Assembly (NCBI GenBank): GCA_037447655.1 | Contig: JBBHKE010003002.1 | Span: 190,802 to 254,801 of the forward strand | DNA: 64,000 bases | Direction: 5' to 3' | Source: Zygnema cylindricum | Taxonomy: Eukaryota; Streptophyta; Zygnematophyceae; Zygnematales; Zygnemataceae | In this document: one piece after another, positions 42,324 to 54,643 of the stretch | Numbering within the stretch: position 1 is the stretch's first letter | How the letters are laid out: the number at the start of each line of letters is the position of its first letter | Notes under the pieces: generated by a model | What the model was told of the DNA's origin: nothing | What the model saw: only the letters and a program-made list of their open reading frames with translations | The model's database searches: none | Made by a program: the position numbers and the translations under genes

Positions 42324-43482
42324 TAAAACTTTGTGTGCTCTATTGCCCACGGAAATTGCAGATCCAAAACAAGCTAATCTAGATTGTGCCGATTCCTAAC
42401 TTGATATAAACCCAAATGACTTACCCCTTGACAGTCAAAACCCCAATACAGTTTCACCCTTGTGAAATAACACTTTCTGTGTGCTCAGTTCCACCACAAA
42501 ATGCAAAGTTAGAATATGAGATTTGGACACATTCACCCACTTTGACTTTCCCTTAGAAATGTAGCCACCCTGGCAGACAAAAAAACTCTGACCGACTACA
42601 CCGCTGTGTAGCTTCGACTCCCGTGAGTCCGCAGCAAAAAGAATCTTGAAAATGGTCAAGTTAATTGATTGTTATGGCTGCCCAAATTTTAGCCTTTTAT
42701 ACAAGGTGCTCTCTCACAAAGGCAACTACCTACCAAAAATATTCTAAGTCCTATCCCCTCTCTAAAACCTCTTCTATTGAAGTACAGGGCAAATCACAAG
42801 ACTGTTGTGTACAGAAAAGTACGGGCGCCGGGGTACTTTTTGTACAGCAACTGTACGATAGGGCCATACAGGTGACATCTGTCACATCCATATTTGTTGT
42901 CTTGTACTCGGGGGATTTATAATTGTCTTGCAAACCCGAACAATGTGGCCATGTGTCATCAGAAGTGTTGGTGTACGGAAAACGCCAAAACGCCCTATCC
43001 GCAATCTCAACTTCTACCACGACCGTTTGATGAATACTTGAATTTAATCCTAGCCGTCGAAAATAATGTTGTTTCGATAATTTCGTGCGGTCCGCAATTT
43101 GTGCGCACTAATTCATTTCATGTACCCCGCGTCCCGTAATCAGTTAAATGAAAGATGTTGCGCATTAATGTTTATTTATTTATTGTACCTTGTCTTGTTT
43201 AGCAATGATCCTAGACAATAGGATAAAGCTATCGCCTGTCAGAGTCTTGACAGACGGCAAATACTAAGATCAAATCTTGGGTCTGTCAACATCATTTTTA
43301 GTAAAACCTACCATAATGTACTCCTTTCTCTTTGGAGAGCTTAGGCAGCCATGGCTGTAACTCTCTTTCAGCCTTCAATGACTACAACAAGTGTGGGGGC
43401 TTGGAGAAAGGAGTTAGAGGCAAACTGCCTCTGCTCTTTTTCCTATCCTAATATAGACCTAGAAAATACTCAAATAACAACA
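42324..43482 (-). repeat. 5' LTR of Cop-G (1159 bp)
   Basis: Sense start TGTTGTTATTTGAG at 43482. Contains a tRNA-like block (43205-43295) and the conserved GCCATGGCTG block. Confidence 0.88.
43205..43300 (+). other. antisense tRNA-like block in Cop-G 5' LTR
   Basis: TTGACAGAC pairs with GTCTGTCAA around a decayed T-arm AAGATCAAATCTT; followed by ATTTTTAG. Confidence 0.58.
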
Positions 43483-44094
43483 CCCGTATTCTTTGGAGAT
43501 GCCGCAAGCCACTGTGATTATGCCACGGGTCATTTGACATGGCGATGACCAAAAGAGCCTAAGCGCCTATTCCGCGATCTCGACATCTATTACAGCCGTT
43601 CGATCTAGATCGACTTTGATTTTAGCCGTTGAAATTCATTGCATGATATTTGTTTCACACTTGAAACAAATGCGCGATATTTGTTTCGTGGAGTATCGTA
43701 CACCATACTATACCAAACTGTGTCTATGTCTAAAAATTTGTTCGCGCCGTAAAACGAATTTGTCTACGTATACCTCTTTAAATAGTTGTCAAACCCTAAA
43801 TGTATAAACACTGATCCTAAACTAATAGGATAAAGCTACCGGCTATCTAGGCCTTGACGTACGGTAGGAACAGGATCAAATCTTGGGTCCGTCAAGTGTC
43901 TTTTTAGTAAACTTATCAAACTATTATATGTCTCCCTCAGGAGAGCATAAACAGCCATGGCATTAGCGCTCTCTTCAACTTTCAATGACTGCGACAAGTG
44001 TGGGAGTTGAAAAAAAAGAGTTAGAGGCAGACGACCTCTACTTCTTTTCTAACTTTTATCTAGAAAATACCAAAAAGAACCTTTAGTTTCTACA
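43483..44094 (-). repeat. 3' LTR of Cop-M, partial
   Basis: Sense start TGTAGAAACTAAAGG at 44094 after the polypurine tract; cut at 43483 by Cop-G. Confidence 0.86.
43811..43905 (+). other. antisense tRNA-like block in Cop-M 3' LTR
   Basis: TAGGATAAAGCTACCGG, T-arm-like CAGGATCAAATCTTG, TTGACGTAC/GTCCGTCAA arms, then CTTTTTAG. Confidence 0.58.
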
Positions 44095-45506
44095 CTCCCT
44101 TTATTTTCTAGTCACTCCTCAATTTAAGACCACACTTCTCTCTGCACAAAATTATCTTAAGGGAAGGCACAAGTTTGGTCATCATATCTGCTACCATCTT
44201 CATTTCTCGCCTATACTCTAAACTTATTATTTTGTTTTCTTCCATCTTTCTAACAAAGCTGAGTCTAATGGCCATGTGTTTGGCTTTAAAATGATGTTTA
44301 GGATTGGCAGCAATAGTAATTGCTGCTTGATTATCACAAAACAAATTGTGCACACCACTCTTAAAGTGACCAAGCTCACCAAGCAAAGACTTGACCCACA
44401 TCAATTCTTTTACAGCAGAGCAAGAGGCCATATACTTAGCCTCCATGGTTTTCTGAGCAATAACCTTTTGCTTTTTGATACTCCAGCAACAAGCTCTATC
44501 ACTCAGATACAATACATATCGAGAAGTACATCTCCTCATTGGAACATCAATATAACTGGCATCACTCCAAATAGTGATGTCAGTATTCCCTCCACCCAAA
44601 TGCAACCATAGATCCCTAGTTCCTATGAAGTATCTAAAAACTCTCTTAACAGCCTCCCAATCTCTCTTAGTGGGAGCATTTAGACTTCTACTCACCATTC
44701 GTACAGCTGCAGGCAAATTCGTGCGGGTACAATTCATAAAATAGATTAGGCATCCCACTACTTGCCTGTAAGGAATAGTCTGCATGAACTTTTGTTCTTT
44801 CGGACCTTATTATTTGTCTAAGATTAAGAATCATTCTTCCAAAATCCCCTCACTTCCCTTCTTCAACTCGATTGGAGTTATAAAACTATTATACTTATCC
44901 ATCTGAAATTTTTCCAACATGTTCCCTATTGTTTTTTTCTAAGTTAGCCTTATAATCTTTCTTTGTTGGTCTCTTTCTACTTGAATTCCCAAAATACATC
45001 TTGCCTCCCCTAAATCGTTCATCTCAAATCTCCCTTTAATATGTCTTTTCACTTTATTAACTTTTTCTATTGATTTACTCACAACAAGCAAATCATCAAC
45101 ATAAATTGCAATAAAAATAACAGCTTCCTCATCCTCAAAAACATAGATTGAGTGATCAGAGCTGATCCGAATATATCCTAGACTAGTAAGAAACTCATCA
45201 AGCAGCTTATTCCACTATCAGGGCGCACGTTTCAACCCATAAAGAGATTTAATCAACCGACATACCTTATTTTCATCTCCTTGCTCCACAAATCCTTCAG
45301 GTTGTCGCATGAAGATCTCCTCTTCCAATTCTCCATGCAATAAGGTTGTCTTGATGTCCATCTGGTGCACCTCCATGTCTTCTGCTGCTGTCAGACTGAG
45401 GAGTATGCCAACGGAGTGAAATCTAGTGACCGGGGCAGAAGTTTCCTCGTAGTGAATTCCCTCCTTCTGTGTAAATCCTTTTCCCACTAACCGGGCCTTG
45501 TAGCGC
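44095..45506 (-). pseudogene. copia RT-RNase H (Cop-M), broken
   Basis: RNase H (44108-44785) is open: WSDASYIDVP, TMEAKYMA, CDNQAAITIA and HMAIRLSFVR, where the Asp of HMDIR is Ala. RT upstream is broken by stops near 44810, 44940 and 45218, but AIYVDDLLV survives near 45085-45110. It starts [15 protein letters not shown]. Confidence 0.9.
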
Positions 45507-46491
45507 TCAATGGTGTTTTGGGTTCAATTTTAATTTAAATACCCACTTACAATCGATTGGTTTTTGGTTAGGTGGACAATCCACCAACTCCCAAATATCT
45601 GCTGCCATAATTGAGGCCATCTCCTCATTGATAACTGTCTTCCAGCGGTTCCTTTCTGGACAGTTCCTCGCTTCTCCATAAGTCTGAGGTTCATCCGGAT
45701 GAGATAATTTTGGTACCTTATTATTAACCTGTTTTTCTTGCAACCTTTTGCTACTTCTCGTTCCTCCCTCAGACTCTGTTGTCGGAATAGATAGTTCTCG
45801 TGGGTTGTTCGAACAATCTCGGCCTCTCCCCTATGCCTTGATTCTAGGTCAATTTCCACCACATATTCCGCTTCAGGTACAATTGTCAAAGAGTTTCCAC
45901 GGCCAAGTCCTTGTTAGTGTGATTTGTACTTGGAAGAATGTCATGTTCTGGATAGTTAGGAAGCTCATAGTTATCGATTTTTTTTGACCTAATCTGATTT
46001 TTACTGACTTTGTATACTTGAAGGGATCCACGGACTTTCCCTCATCTTTAACTACTAGATGCTTTACTAAGATTATTTTTTCCCTTTTTAGATCATAAAT
46101 TTTGTATCCTTTTACATCCTCATCATATCTTAACAAATACCCGTGTTTTCTTTTAGGATCTAGCTTCTAATTAGACTGATCTGTATCTAGACTGAACACT
46201 TGACAGTCGGAAACCTTTGAGTGAGATATATCTAGTTTCCGGCCGGTCCATCTCTCATAAGGTGTTTGGTCTTTTACCGTTAAAGTAAGAACTCTATTTT
46301 TGAGGTAATTACCACAGTTCATTGCTTCGGCCGAAATTCATTTTCCTATCTTGTTATCCGACAACATACGTCTAGCACTATCACTAAGTGTCATATTTAA
46401 TCTTTCAGCTACCCCATTGTGTTTCGAGTTTTTTTGGAACTATCTTTTGGTGTTGGACTCCGTATTCCCTCAGAAAATCCTCAAACAGGTT
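45507..46491 (-). pseudogene. copia integrase C-part and linker (Cop-M)
   Basis: From GYDEDVKGYRVYD-like (YDEDVKGYKIYDLKREK) to the RT linker ([34 protein letters not shown]). Frame shifts lie near 45890 and 46140. The N-terminal side, near 46330-46420, is only recognisable in pieces. Confidence 0.82.
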
Positions 46492-46496
46492 AGAGG

Positions 46497-47346
46497 TGTT
46501 GTTTTTAGAAAGCAGTAGTCCTCTTTATGACTCAGTTGTGAGGGAGAGAGAGCTGTTTATGACTTAAGATTATTTTTGGTTGAGTTTGGTTTAGTATTTC
46601 TCGAAATTAGTGTGACAATGAAGTTGGGAGTTCACGATTCATTCACACTTGGGACGCGCGTCGTCACTTGAGAGAAATGCATGATATGTCCTCTGTGGAC
46701 GTACGGAAGTTTGGCAAGACCACGTTACTTCGTGAAATAACATCTACGGTGCAAAAATTCTCTATTCAGACAATTGACAATTGCCGCCAACAAATGTTGA
46801 CGAGGCGTAACTAGGTCACTATCACTTTACGTTGTCTGAATTTCGGTGTAAATATTTGGAAGAACAAATTTTTTGTCTAAAGCGAAGTAGTTACTTAGTG
46901 TTGAGAATGTGGTTTATGACATACCTTCAGTACACAGGTATACTCACAGTATTTGTTGTGTTAGAATGTTAAATGTACGGCTAGAATGCCTCCATACAGC
47001 TTAGTGTAGTTTCAATGTATAGAAGTAGGACTTAGTAAATTTGAGTTATTATGAACAAATAATATGAAAACTGTACACCCAGTTTTTATCAAAATTTCAC
47101 CTCTAAATATCTCACAAATATGTAAGCTGAATTAAGTTAAATATTATGTGTATGTTCCTTTGTATGATATCTACACTGTGGGAGATTTGTAGGACTATTG
47201 TGTCCTTGTAATGAAAGTTATTGTCTGTCAAAGTTGTTGTTTTGCCATCGGTATTTGTGGAAGCTTCCTCCCTTGATTTGTTATACAATAACTACTACAG
47301 CTGCTTCTTCTTCATCTTCAATACCAACAGTTTTCTCGGAACAACA
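46497..47346 (+). repeat. 5' LTR of Cop-F (850 bp)
   Basis: TGTTGTTTTTAGAAAG to TCGGAACAACA. The end codes TTTAASSSSSIPTVFSEQ in frame with Gag; the start codon here is ATA, but ATG in the 3' LTR. Confidence 0.94.
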
Positions 47347-47361
47347 GGTTTCGGGCCCGCC
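47347..47361 (+). promoter_or_regulatory. primer-binding site of Cop-F, decayed
   Basis: GGTTTCGGGCCCGCC follows the LTR end; three mismatches to the tRNA-iMet anticodon-arm complement, two of them in the ATG. Confidence 0.55.
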
Positions 47362-47954
47362 TTTACGAATTCCGGTCTTTCATAGACGTGAATATCTGTA
47401 TTAGGCAAATCTGGTTAAGTCTTACTTCAAGCAAGTGAAACTTATTGATGTGTTAAATGGATCTCTTGCATAATCTGATGCCAATTTTGATCAAAAAAAA
47501 ATGACCAAGCTTTGTATTTAGTGAAGCTTATGATATCAAAGGAATTGCATATGACATATATTAATGTTACAAAGGCATTAGAATTGTTGGATGCTTTGAA
47601 ATCTTCTTATGTTAGAGCTAGTGACCAACATGAGATTTTAACTGCTGTCAGATCTAGGAGTATAAATAGACAGGCAGTAGCATGGTGGAATGCACTAATT
47701 GGTTTTGAATGTTATTGTCAAAAAATGCATGTTCTGGGGGGACTTTCTCCCCTTATCATCAGGCCATGATTCTTTTAAAGGGGCTACCTAGTGAATATAA
47801 AGGAGCCTCAGATGAAATGAAAAAATTGTCCAAACCTCTTTGGAATTTGCAAACAGCTATAGAGTTTATCTTGTTAGAAAAAGCCACTCAGACAGTTTTA
47901 GGATCTGGTAAACTAGTTGTAGCTTTCACGACTCAATTTCAAAGGGGAAAGTAG
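47362..47954 (+). pseudogene. copia gag (Cop-F), broken
   Basis: LRIPVFHRREYLY, stop, then decayed capsid-like sequence with several stops to about 47520. Later frames show MISKELHMTYINVTKALEL and, after a shift near 47710, LLKGLPSEYKGASDEMKKL. Alignable to Cop-E gag along its length. Confidence 0.85.
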
Positions 47955-49510
47955 GTATCAAGGGAATCAATTTAATCCTCAGTTTGAGAAATGTGTTTAT
48001 TTCTGTACTCATGGTCACTCTTTCAAAGCTTGTCCTTTGTATATAAAAGCTCTTGAAACAGGTATCTTCCAAAAAGGATGGAGACATCGCAGTCCTCCCA
48101 TTTCTCAAAGACCCTTGAATAAAAGTGTTGCGTTTTCATCGGAGAATACTAAATTGGAGAAGAAAAAAATCGAGGAAAAAAAACCTGATGTGACCAGTTT
48201 TCCGAAAACTGATGACAAGGAGTTCTTTGCTCTTGCTAAACTCGACATGATGGAAGGAGAAAAGGACCTCCGGTGGATAATAGATTCCGGCACCTCTTCA
48301 CTCATGTGCTGGAATAAGCCTTGGTTTAAGGAAATGACTTCTATTCCTTTACGTCAGATCTTTTACACTTGTGGCTATGCTCTTGAATCAAATGCCAAAG
48401 GGAATATAGATCTGGACTGTGTGATAGATGAAGAAGTGGTTAAGAGAACTTTGTATGATGTTATGTATGTTCGAAAGTTTAAGAAAAGTTTGTTTTCTAC
48501 GTCTGTAGCTGAAAGCAAAGGCTTTGAGGTTCTCCAGAAAAATGGAAAGAAAATAGTGAGCAATGATAAAAAAGTAGCTCTAGTAGGAACTAGAGTCCCA
48601 AAGTTTTTGTACCGCATAGACCTGGCTAATAAAATTGATTTTGCTTACTTAAGTGTTGTATGTGATAATGTTTTGTGGCATAAAAGGCTTGGTCATGTGC
48701 ATCATGAGAGACTTACTAAGATGATAAACCATTATATGATAGAGGGAGTCAAGCTTGGTCAAAAAGAGTCTCATGTTTGTGATGGTTGTGCTCTCAGAAA
48801 GCTTCACAAGCTTCCTCTACCACAAGTTTTCTAATACCCGAGCCACAGATCTCCTTAGTATAATTCATTCTGATGTCTTCTGCCCTTCCAAAGTTCTCTC
48901 TCTTAGTGGCAGCCGCTACTTTGTCACCCTTACATAGGACTACTCCCGGTACAGTCGTCTATATTTGAGGAAAGAGAAGAGAGAAGTCCTCACTCACTTT
49001 CAAAACTACAAAATCTGGGCGGAGAAACTTCACGGCAAATCTATTATTGCTATGCGGACGGATAATGGAGGAGAGTATGTATCTCATGCCTTTGCTGATT
49101 TTTTGAAAGAAAATGGCATCTCTCGTGAACTTACTGCTCCGTACACACCGGAACAAAATGGTGTGGCCAAGAGACTCAATCGGACTTTAACTGAATGTGC
49201 TCGCACTATGATGGCTAATAAAGGTGTGGATCCAAAGTTTTGGGGGGAATCTTTTCATTGTGCTTCCTACATCAGAAATTAAGTAGAAACCCGAGTTGTT
49301 AAGGGTAAGACACCCTATGAAGTATCGACAGGCAGAAAGCCAAATGTTAGTCATTTTAGAGACTTTGGTAGCAAATGTTTTATCTTGAATAATCTTCCTA
49401 ATTGGAAGCTTAGTCCAAAATCTGTACCTGGTGTCTTTCTAGGCTATTGTGATGAATCTGCAGGTTATAAAGTGTATAATCCGCATAGAGGATGACTTCA
49501 GACAGCCAGT
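47955..49510 (+). pseudogene. copia zinc knuckle, protease and integrase (Cop-F)
   Basis: The knuckle CVYFCTHGHSFKAC region is near 47991-48035. The protease site WIIDSGTSSLMC is near 48275-48310. Integrase: WHKRLGHVHHERL, CDGCALRK, a shift near 48835, HSDVFCPSKV with a stop near 48936, RTDNGGEYVS, and QNGVAKRLNRTL, where the catalytic Glu is Lys. A stop near 49282 and shifts follow. Confidence 0.9.
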
Positions 49511-49932
49511 AATATTTAGATTAAAGAAGAGAGTCAATCTGTGGATGTTTTTAGTAGGGATGCAGCTAAAAGGAATGAGAAAATACAAGAGTATATCATT
49601 CTTCAGCATGTACTTTTTACTCCATCTCCTTCTACTTCTTGTACCTCCCTACCAAATTTCTCTGGGCCGTCAAATCCTACTTCCAGAGCTGCTCCTACCT
49701 CTACACGCCCTCTACGGAACATTAGCGGACCAACAGTTCTCGCGTCAGATATTTTGGGGGGAAGAAGGCAAAGCAGCCGCCTTCGAGCGACTGAGTGGAG
49801 AGTGCTTTTTGTGCAAGCACAAGGGAGCCGCTTACTATTCAGGAAGCCTTTTCCGTTCTTGAAAAGAATCATTAGATCTCAGCTGCAAATGATAAGATAA
49901 AGTCAATTATGGAAGCCCAAACCTAGGAACTT
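49511..49932 (+). pseudogene. copia IN-RT linker (Cop-F)
   Basis: Ser/Pro-rich linker (PSPSTSCTSLPNFSGPSNPT, ASDILGGRRQSSRL), corresponding to the Cop-E linker but without its NQRN repeats. Confidence 0.75.
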
Positions 49933-51398
49933 GTGGAACTCGCACCGAACCGGAAAACTATCGGTTGTAAGTGGGTCTTCAAAATAAAATTGAATCCTGA
50001 TAATACAATTGAGAGATGTAAAGCTAGATTGGTTGCTAAGGGATTTAGTCAGAAAGAAGGAATTGATTATGAAGAGAACTTCTCTCTTGTGGTTCGCTTT
50101 CCTACTGTTAGAGTTTTGCTGTCTCTTGCTGCAATAGAGGATATGGAATTGCATCAGATGGACGTTAAGACAGCTTTCTTGCGTGGTGATTTGAAAGAAA
50201 TAATTTATATGAAGCAACCAGAGATGTATGCAAAAAAAAGGAAAGAAAATCCGGTCTTTAAAATGTTGAAGTCCATGTATGGTCTGAAACAGGCTCCGAG
50301 ACAATAGAACTTGAAGTTAGATGATTTTTTAACCAATCTTGGCTTTATCAAGATCAGTTCAGATCATTCAGTATTTGTAATGCAAGGTGAGGATAGAGTG
50401 ATTTATGTGGCTGTGTATGTAGATGATTTGCTATTACTTAGCAAATCTATCAATGAAATTAATAAAATAAAAGCAGATCTGAAGCTGGTTTGAAATGAAG
50501 GACTTGGGCGAGGCTAATTATATTATAGGAATTCAGGTAAAAAAAAAGAAATAGAAAACAGAGGATTATTTATCTAACTTAGAAAAAAGCAATTTGGAAC
50601 ATGCTAGAAAAGTTTGGGATGTCAAAAGCAAAGGTGAGTGCCACCCCTATGGAGTTCAGGCAGAAGTTGGAGGGTACGGAAACCGATGGTGGTGTTTTGG
50701 TTGATGATACTTGAATTCAACGGAGGCACATTCTATGTCCTCCATTCCTTACAGGCAGATTGTCGAAAGCCTCATCTATTTCATGAACTATACTCGTCCG
50801 GACATCGCAGCCGCGGTTGGAGCATTAAGCCGAAGCCTACAAAATCCGAGGAATCGGACTATGAGGCAGCAAAGAGAGTTCTTTCTATCTTGCAAAAACT
50901 CAAAATCTTAGACTCTCTCGGTGGAGAGGAAGTCAAAATTCATACATAGAGCAATACGAGCTATGGAGATATGCCTAGCTGACGCTCCACCATCAAATAC
51001 ATTCTGAATATCAGAAGTGGAACTAGCTGTTGGTGGAGCAAACTTCAAAAGATAACAGCTCAGTCTACCATAGAGGCTGAGTACATGGCTGCCAGCTCGA
51101 CAGTTAAAGAGTTACTTTGGGTAAAGTCTCTTCTCCAACAGCTTCTTTTATGCAATGTGGACCACACATAGTGTGGTGTGACAATCAGGTAGCAATCGCT
51201 ATTGCATCTAATCCCAATCATCACTTTAAAAGTAAGCACATTGATATCAAGCTACATTTTGTAAGAGAAAATGTGATGGGAAAAGTCTTGAAATTTAGTT
51301 ATTTACCAGATGAGCAAATGGTGGCTGATATGATGTCCAAACCCTTGCCTGCACCCAAATTGAAGTTCTGTAGAGAGGCATGTGGACTGAGTGACTAG
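49933..51398 (+). pseudogene. copia RT-RNase H (Cop-F), broken
   Basis: RT is MELAPNRKTIGCKWVFKIK to [11 protein letters not shown] with a stop at 50305-50307 (Trp to TAG), then AVYVDDLLLLSKS near 50415-50455. Shifts follow near 50490, 50600 and 50715. RNase H has stops near 50948 and 50980, then STIEAEYMA, CDNQVAIAIA and HIDIKLHFVREN, ending at 51396-51398. Confidence 0.9.
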
Positions 51399-51421
51399 CA
51401 AGGTCTAAAGCTTTAGGGGAG

Positions 51422-52271
51422 TGTGGTTTTTAGAAAGGTTAGTCCTCTCTATGCCTCAGCTGTGAGGGAGAGAGAGCTATTTAGGACTTAAGATAATTTT
51501 TGGTTGAGTTCGGTTCAATATTTACCGAAATTAGTGTGACTGTGAAATTGGGAGTTCATGGTTTATTCACACTTGGGACACGCGTCGTCACTTGAGACAA
51601 ATGCGTGAGTATGTCCTCCGTGGACGTACGAAAGTTCGGCAGGACAACGGGACTTCGTGAAGTCACATCTACAGTACAAAAATCCTATATTCGGACGACT
51701 AACAGCCGCCGCCAACAAATGTTGACGAGGCGTGTCTAGGTCACTATCACTTTACGTTGTGTGAACGTTAGTGTAATTATTTGGAAGTACATAAGTTTTG
51801 TCTATAGTGAATTAGTTGTTTAGTGTTGAGAATGTGGTTTATGACATACCTTCAGTACACAGGTATACTCACAGTATTTGTTGTGTTACAATGTTAGATG
51901 TACGGCTAGAATGCCTCTGTATAACTTAGTGTAGTTTCAGTGTATAGAAGTAGGACTTAGTGAATTTTAGTTATTAGGAACAAATGATATGAAAACTGTT
52001 CACTCAGTTTTTATGAAAAAATTACCTCTGAATATCTCACAAAACTTTGAGCAAAATTAAATGAAATTTTATCTGTATGTTGTTTTGTATAATATCTACA
52101 TTGTGGTAGATTTGTAGGATTATTGTGTCCTTCTAGTGAAAGTTATTGTTTGTCAAAGTTGCTGTTTTGCCATCAGTATTTGTGGAAGCTTCCTCTCTTG
52201 ATTTGTTCTACAATGACTACTAGTGCTGCTTGTTCTTCATCTTCAGTACGAGCAGTTGTCTCATAACAGAA
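51422..52271 (+). repeat. 3' LTR of Cop-F (850 bp)
   Basis: Retains the Gag start ATG at 52213, followed by TTSAACSSSS coding, confirming that the 5' copy lost its start by mutation. Confidence 0.94.
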
Positions 52272-52276
52272 AGAGG

Positions 52277-53345
52277 TATACTCTCCACCATTGTCACTCC
52301 TTACTCTCTTGATTGGGGTTTCATGGAGTTTTTCACTCCATGCTTTATATTTTCTAAAACCTTGCTGAGCTTCTAAGTTATTTTTCAAAAAAAACACCCT
52401 AAAATACCTAGACGAATCATCACTAATAGTCATCATAAATCTCTTCCCCTTGGTGAAGACACTTTGGCCGGTCCCCAAATATCTGTGTGTAGTGAATGTA
52501 GAATATTTTCTCCCTTATAGGTGGCAATTTTTGGGAAGGGTAACGTGGGTGCTTTACCTTCAACACATCCACTACAACCACTTAGATTCTCACTCTCACC
52601 GAAGTGAATCTGTTCCATTACTGCCATAATTTTCATCTCTCTTAACTTATCTAGATTCACATGCCGAAGCTTGTTATGCCACAACATTATTTCATGAACA
52701 CCAACATAATAAAGTTTCTTCTTTTCATTGCTTAAAATCAGCCTAAACATCCATTGGCTACCTTTTTCTTGAGTGAAATAAACTTCATGCTCAAAAATAG
52801 CAGGAAAGACTCCTTTCCTAGTGCTAATATCAAAACCCTTATCATCTAATACAGATGTAGAGATGAGGTTTTTGTTTAGCTCCGGAATAAACAATACATC
52901 AGAGAATGTAACTATGAATGTCTTTCCTTCTGCTAACACTTTCAGATCTATCGATCTTTGAAGAGTAGTAGTGACTATCCTCCCATCCCCATACTCTATC
53001 TCTACGGTGGGAATCTTTGTTACATTAGTGAACACGTGTTTATCCTTAAACATGTATATGGAGTCACCTAAATCTACAATCCAGCCTGCTTCAACTTTCA
53101 ATCCACCGAAAGCACATTTCTGCTTTCGTGGAATTTTGACCTCGTTTTTCGCCTCCAACTCCTCATCAAATAAAAGCTCATCGTCCTCGTCCTCGGATTC
53201 CGCCTCATGTACTTGTGTCACAAGGGCATTTTTTTTTCCTCTTTAGGGTCCTCCAGTATGACCCCCCCTTTAATAAAAGCTTTGTTATCTTAATACACTA
53301 TGTCATATAACGTTGTGGTTTCTTGCAAAAATGACACAACCCTTT
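52277..53345 (-). pseudogene. copia integrase start, protease and zinc knuckle (Cop-M)
   Basis: On the minus strand: a decayed knuckle (CHFCKK near 53320), a Glu/Asp-rich segment, IPRKQKCAFGGLK, the protease site decayed to WIVDLGDS (about 53075-53090), then LWHNKLRHVNLDKL, CSGCVEGKAP and HTDIWGPAKVSS, with RSDNGGEYTS near the Cop-F junction. One frame break lies near 52440-52480. Confidence 0.9.
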
Positions 53346-54140
53346 TGAAACTTCAATTCGAGACCTCATAGGTCGCAGTAGGCAGCTTACACGAAATTGC
53401 TAAGATAACCGTGACCCCTTTGTTTTTCAGCAATAATAACTACCACCCTGGCAGACAAAAAATCTAACCACCTTCACCCGTGTGAAGGGAAGACTCCCCT
53501 TATTTGATAGCAAAAAGAATTTATGAATTTGCTCCTTTGAGCAATAAGTTTTGAGTGGTCAAAGATGACCTTTTGTATATAAGCTCTCTCGGAGAGTGGG
53601 TCATATCTACCCAATTTTTCCAAGTCCTATCTCTCTATAAAACTCTGTCTACTGAAGTACATCACCAATCATAATACTGTGTCGTACAGAAATGTACAGG
53701 TGCCGGTGTACTTTATGTATGTCGATTGTACGACATGCCCAACAAGTCAACACATGTTATATTTGGATTCATTTCTGTAATCCTCGGAGATGTCGTAATC
53801 CAATATGGTTTTGCCACATGTTAGTCCATGTGGGGGTGACCACAAACTGCCAAAATCTTATTCCGCGATCCCGACATCTTTCGCGACCGTCCGATCAAAA
53901 CAGGGTTTCAATCTTAGCCGTCATAAATACTTGCGCGATATTTGTTTCGTTGTCGAAACAAAATGCGCAGTATCCTTTTCGGAACCGTACCGTACTCCCT
54001 AATTTTTAAAACTGTATCTATGCATCACGTATATAGTTTTCGTTAAATGAATTAGTTCACGTCTATCTATTTAAAAATTTTGTCAAACCTCACTCTATAG
54101 TCTAAATTAAGAAATGAATAATAATTACTTCTTTTCAACA
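53346..54140 (-). repeat. LTR S6, internally deleted
   Basis: Ends TGAAACTTCAATTC and CTTTTCAACA. It lacks the tRNA-like block and the GCCATGGCTG block. Flanks CCTTT and AATCT do not match, and about 120 bp of Cop-M gag between them is missing, so insertion was followed by deletion. Confidence 0.82.
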
Positions 54141-54643
54141 AATCTCAATCGTGTTCTCCCGAACGAGAATCATCTTTACCACTGAATTCCATATCTACCG
54201 TGAGACCTACAAGTTCTGCACACGGTTCACTATGTTGTCGAACTCATCCAGTAACTTCATCAGTAAGCAGTTAACCTTCATCTTTTTAGTTTTAACCTGT
54301 TGAGCACTCTCTAGCTCTATGAAAATTGTTGCGAGCTCATTACAAAAATCCAACATTTTCCCCTCATTGTAAACATATGCGTCAATTTTCTGATCACCCA
54401 ACTACTATTGTTGAATAGTACCACTTCGGTACATCTCTATGAGAGCCACCCAAATATCGGATGCCCTCTCTATGTGCAAATGAGGAGATGCAAGCCGTTA
54501 AATAAGATGATAGAGGATTAAGTGTTTTGTCACCATATTGTTGTAGTCCCACGTATCACTATCATTCTCCTCTTTCCTCGAAATAAGTGACATGAATGCC
54601 ATATCGGTTGCTATTGGTGTGACCGTCTCCTTCTCCTTTCTTT
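54141..54643 (-). pseudogene. copia gag fragment (Cop-M)
   Basis: Minus strand VRENTIEI-like end, KMKVNCLLMKLLDEFDNIVN, YVYNEGKMLDFCNELATIF, and DTWDYNNMVTKHLILYHL with breaks. It continues the gag of 53222-53345 on the far side of S6. Confidence 0.85.

Larger units (their letters stand above)
40473..43482 (-). mobile_element. Cop-G, non-autonomous copia derivative, 3' LTR lost
   Basis: The 5' LTR is 42324-43482, with PBS, a gag remnant and a short RT/RNase H tail cut at 40473 by Gyp-2. The internal region is about 1.85 kb and lacks protease, integrase and most of RT, like Cop-I and Cop-J. It is inserted in the Cop-M 3' LTR. Confidence 0.85.
46497..52271 (+). mobile_element. Cop-F, complete copia element with 5-bp TSD
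   Basis: LTRs 46497-47346 and 51422-52271, both 850 bp. Exact duplication AGAGG at 46492-46496 and 52272-52276. Related to Cop-E (same Gag head, integrase and RT style) but more decayed. Inserted in Cop-M integrase on the opposite strand. Confidence 0.95.
43483..54643 (-). mobile_element. Cop-M, copia element split by Cop-F, S6 and Cop-I
   Basis: The 3' LTR part is 43483-44094, RNase H-RT-IN 44095-46496, IN-PR-gag 52272-53345, and gag 54141-54643. The gag start and 5' LTR lie beyond Cop-I/L or the window edge. The frame is continuous through each inserted element's target copy only at Cop-F. Confidence 0.87.
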
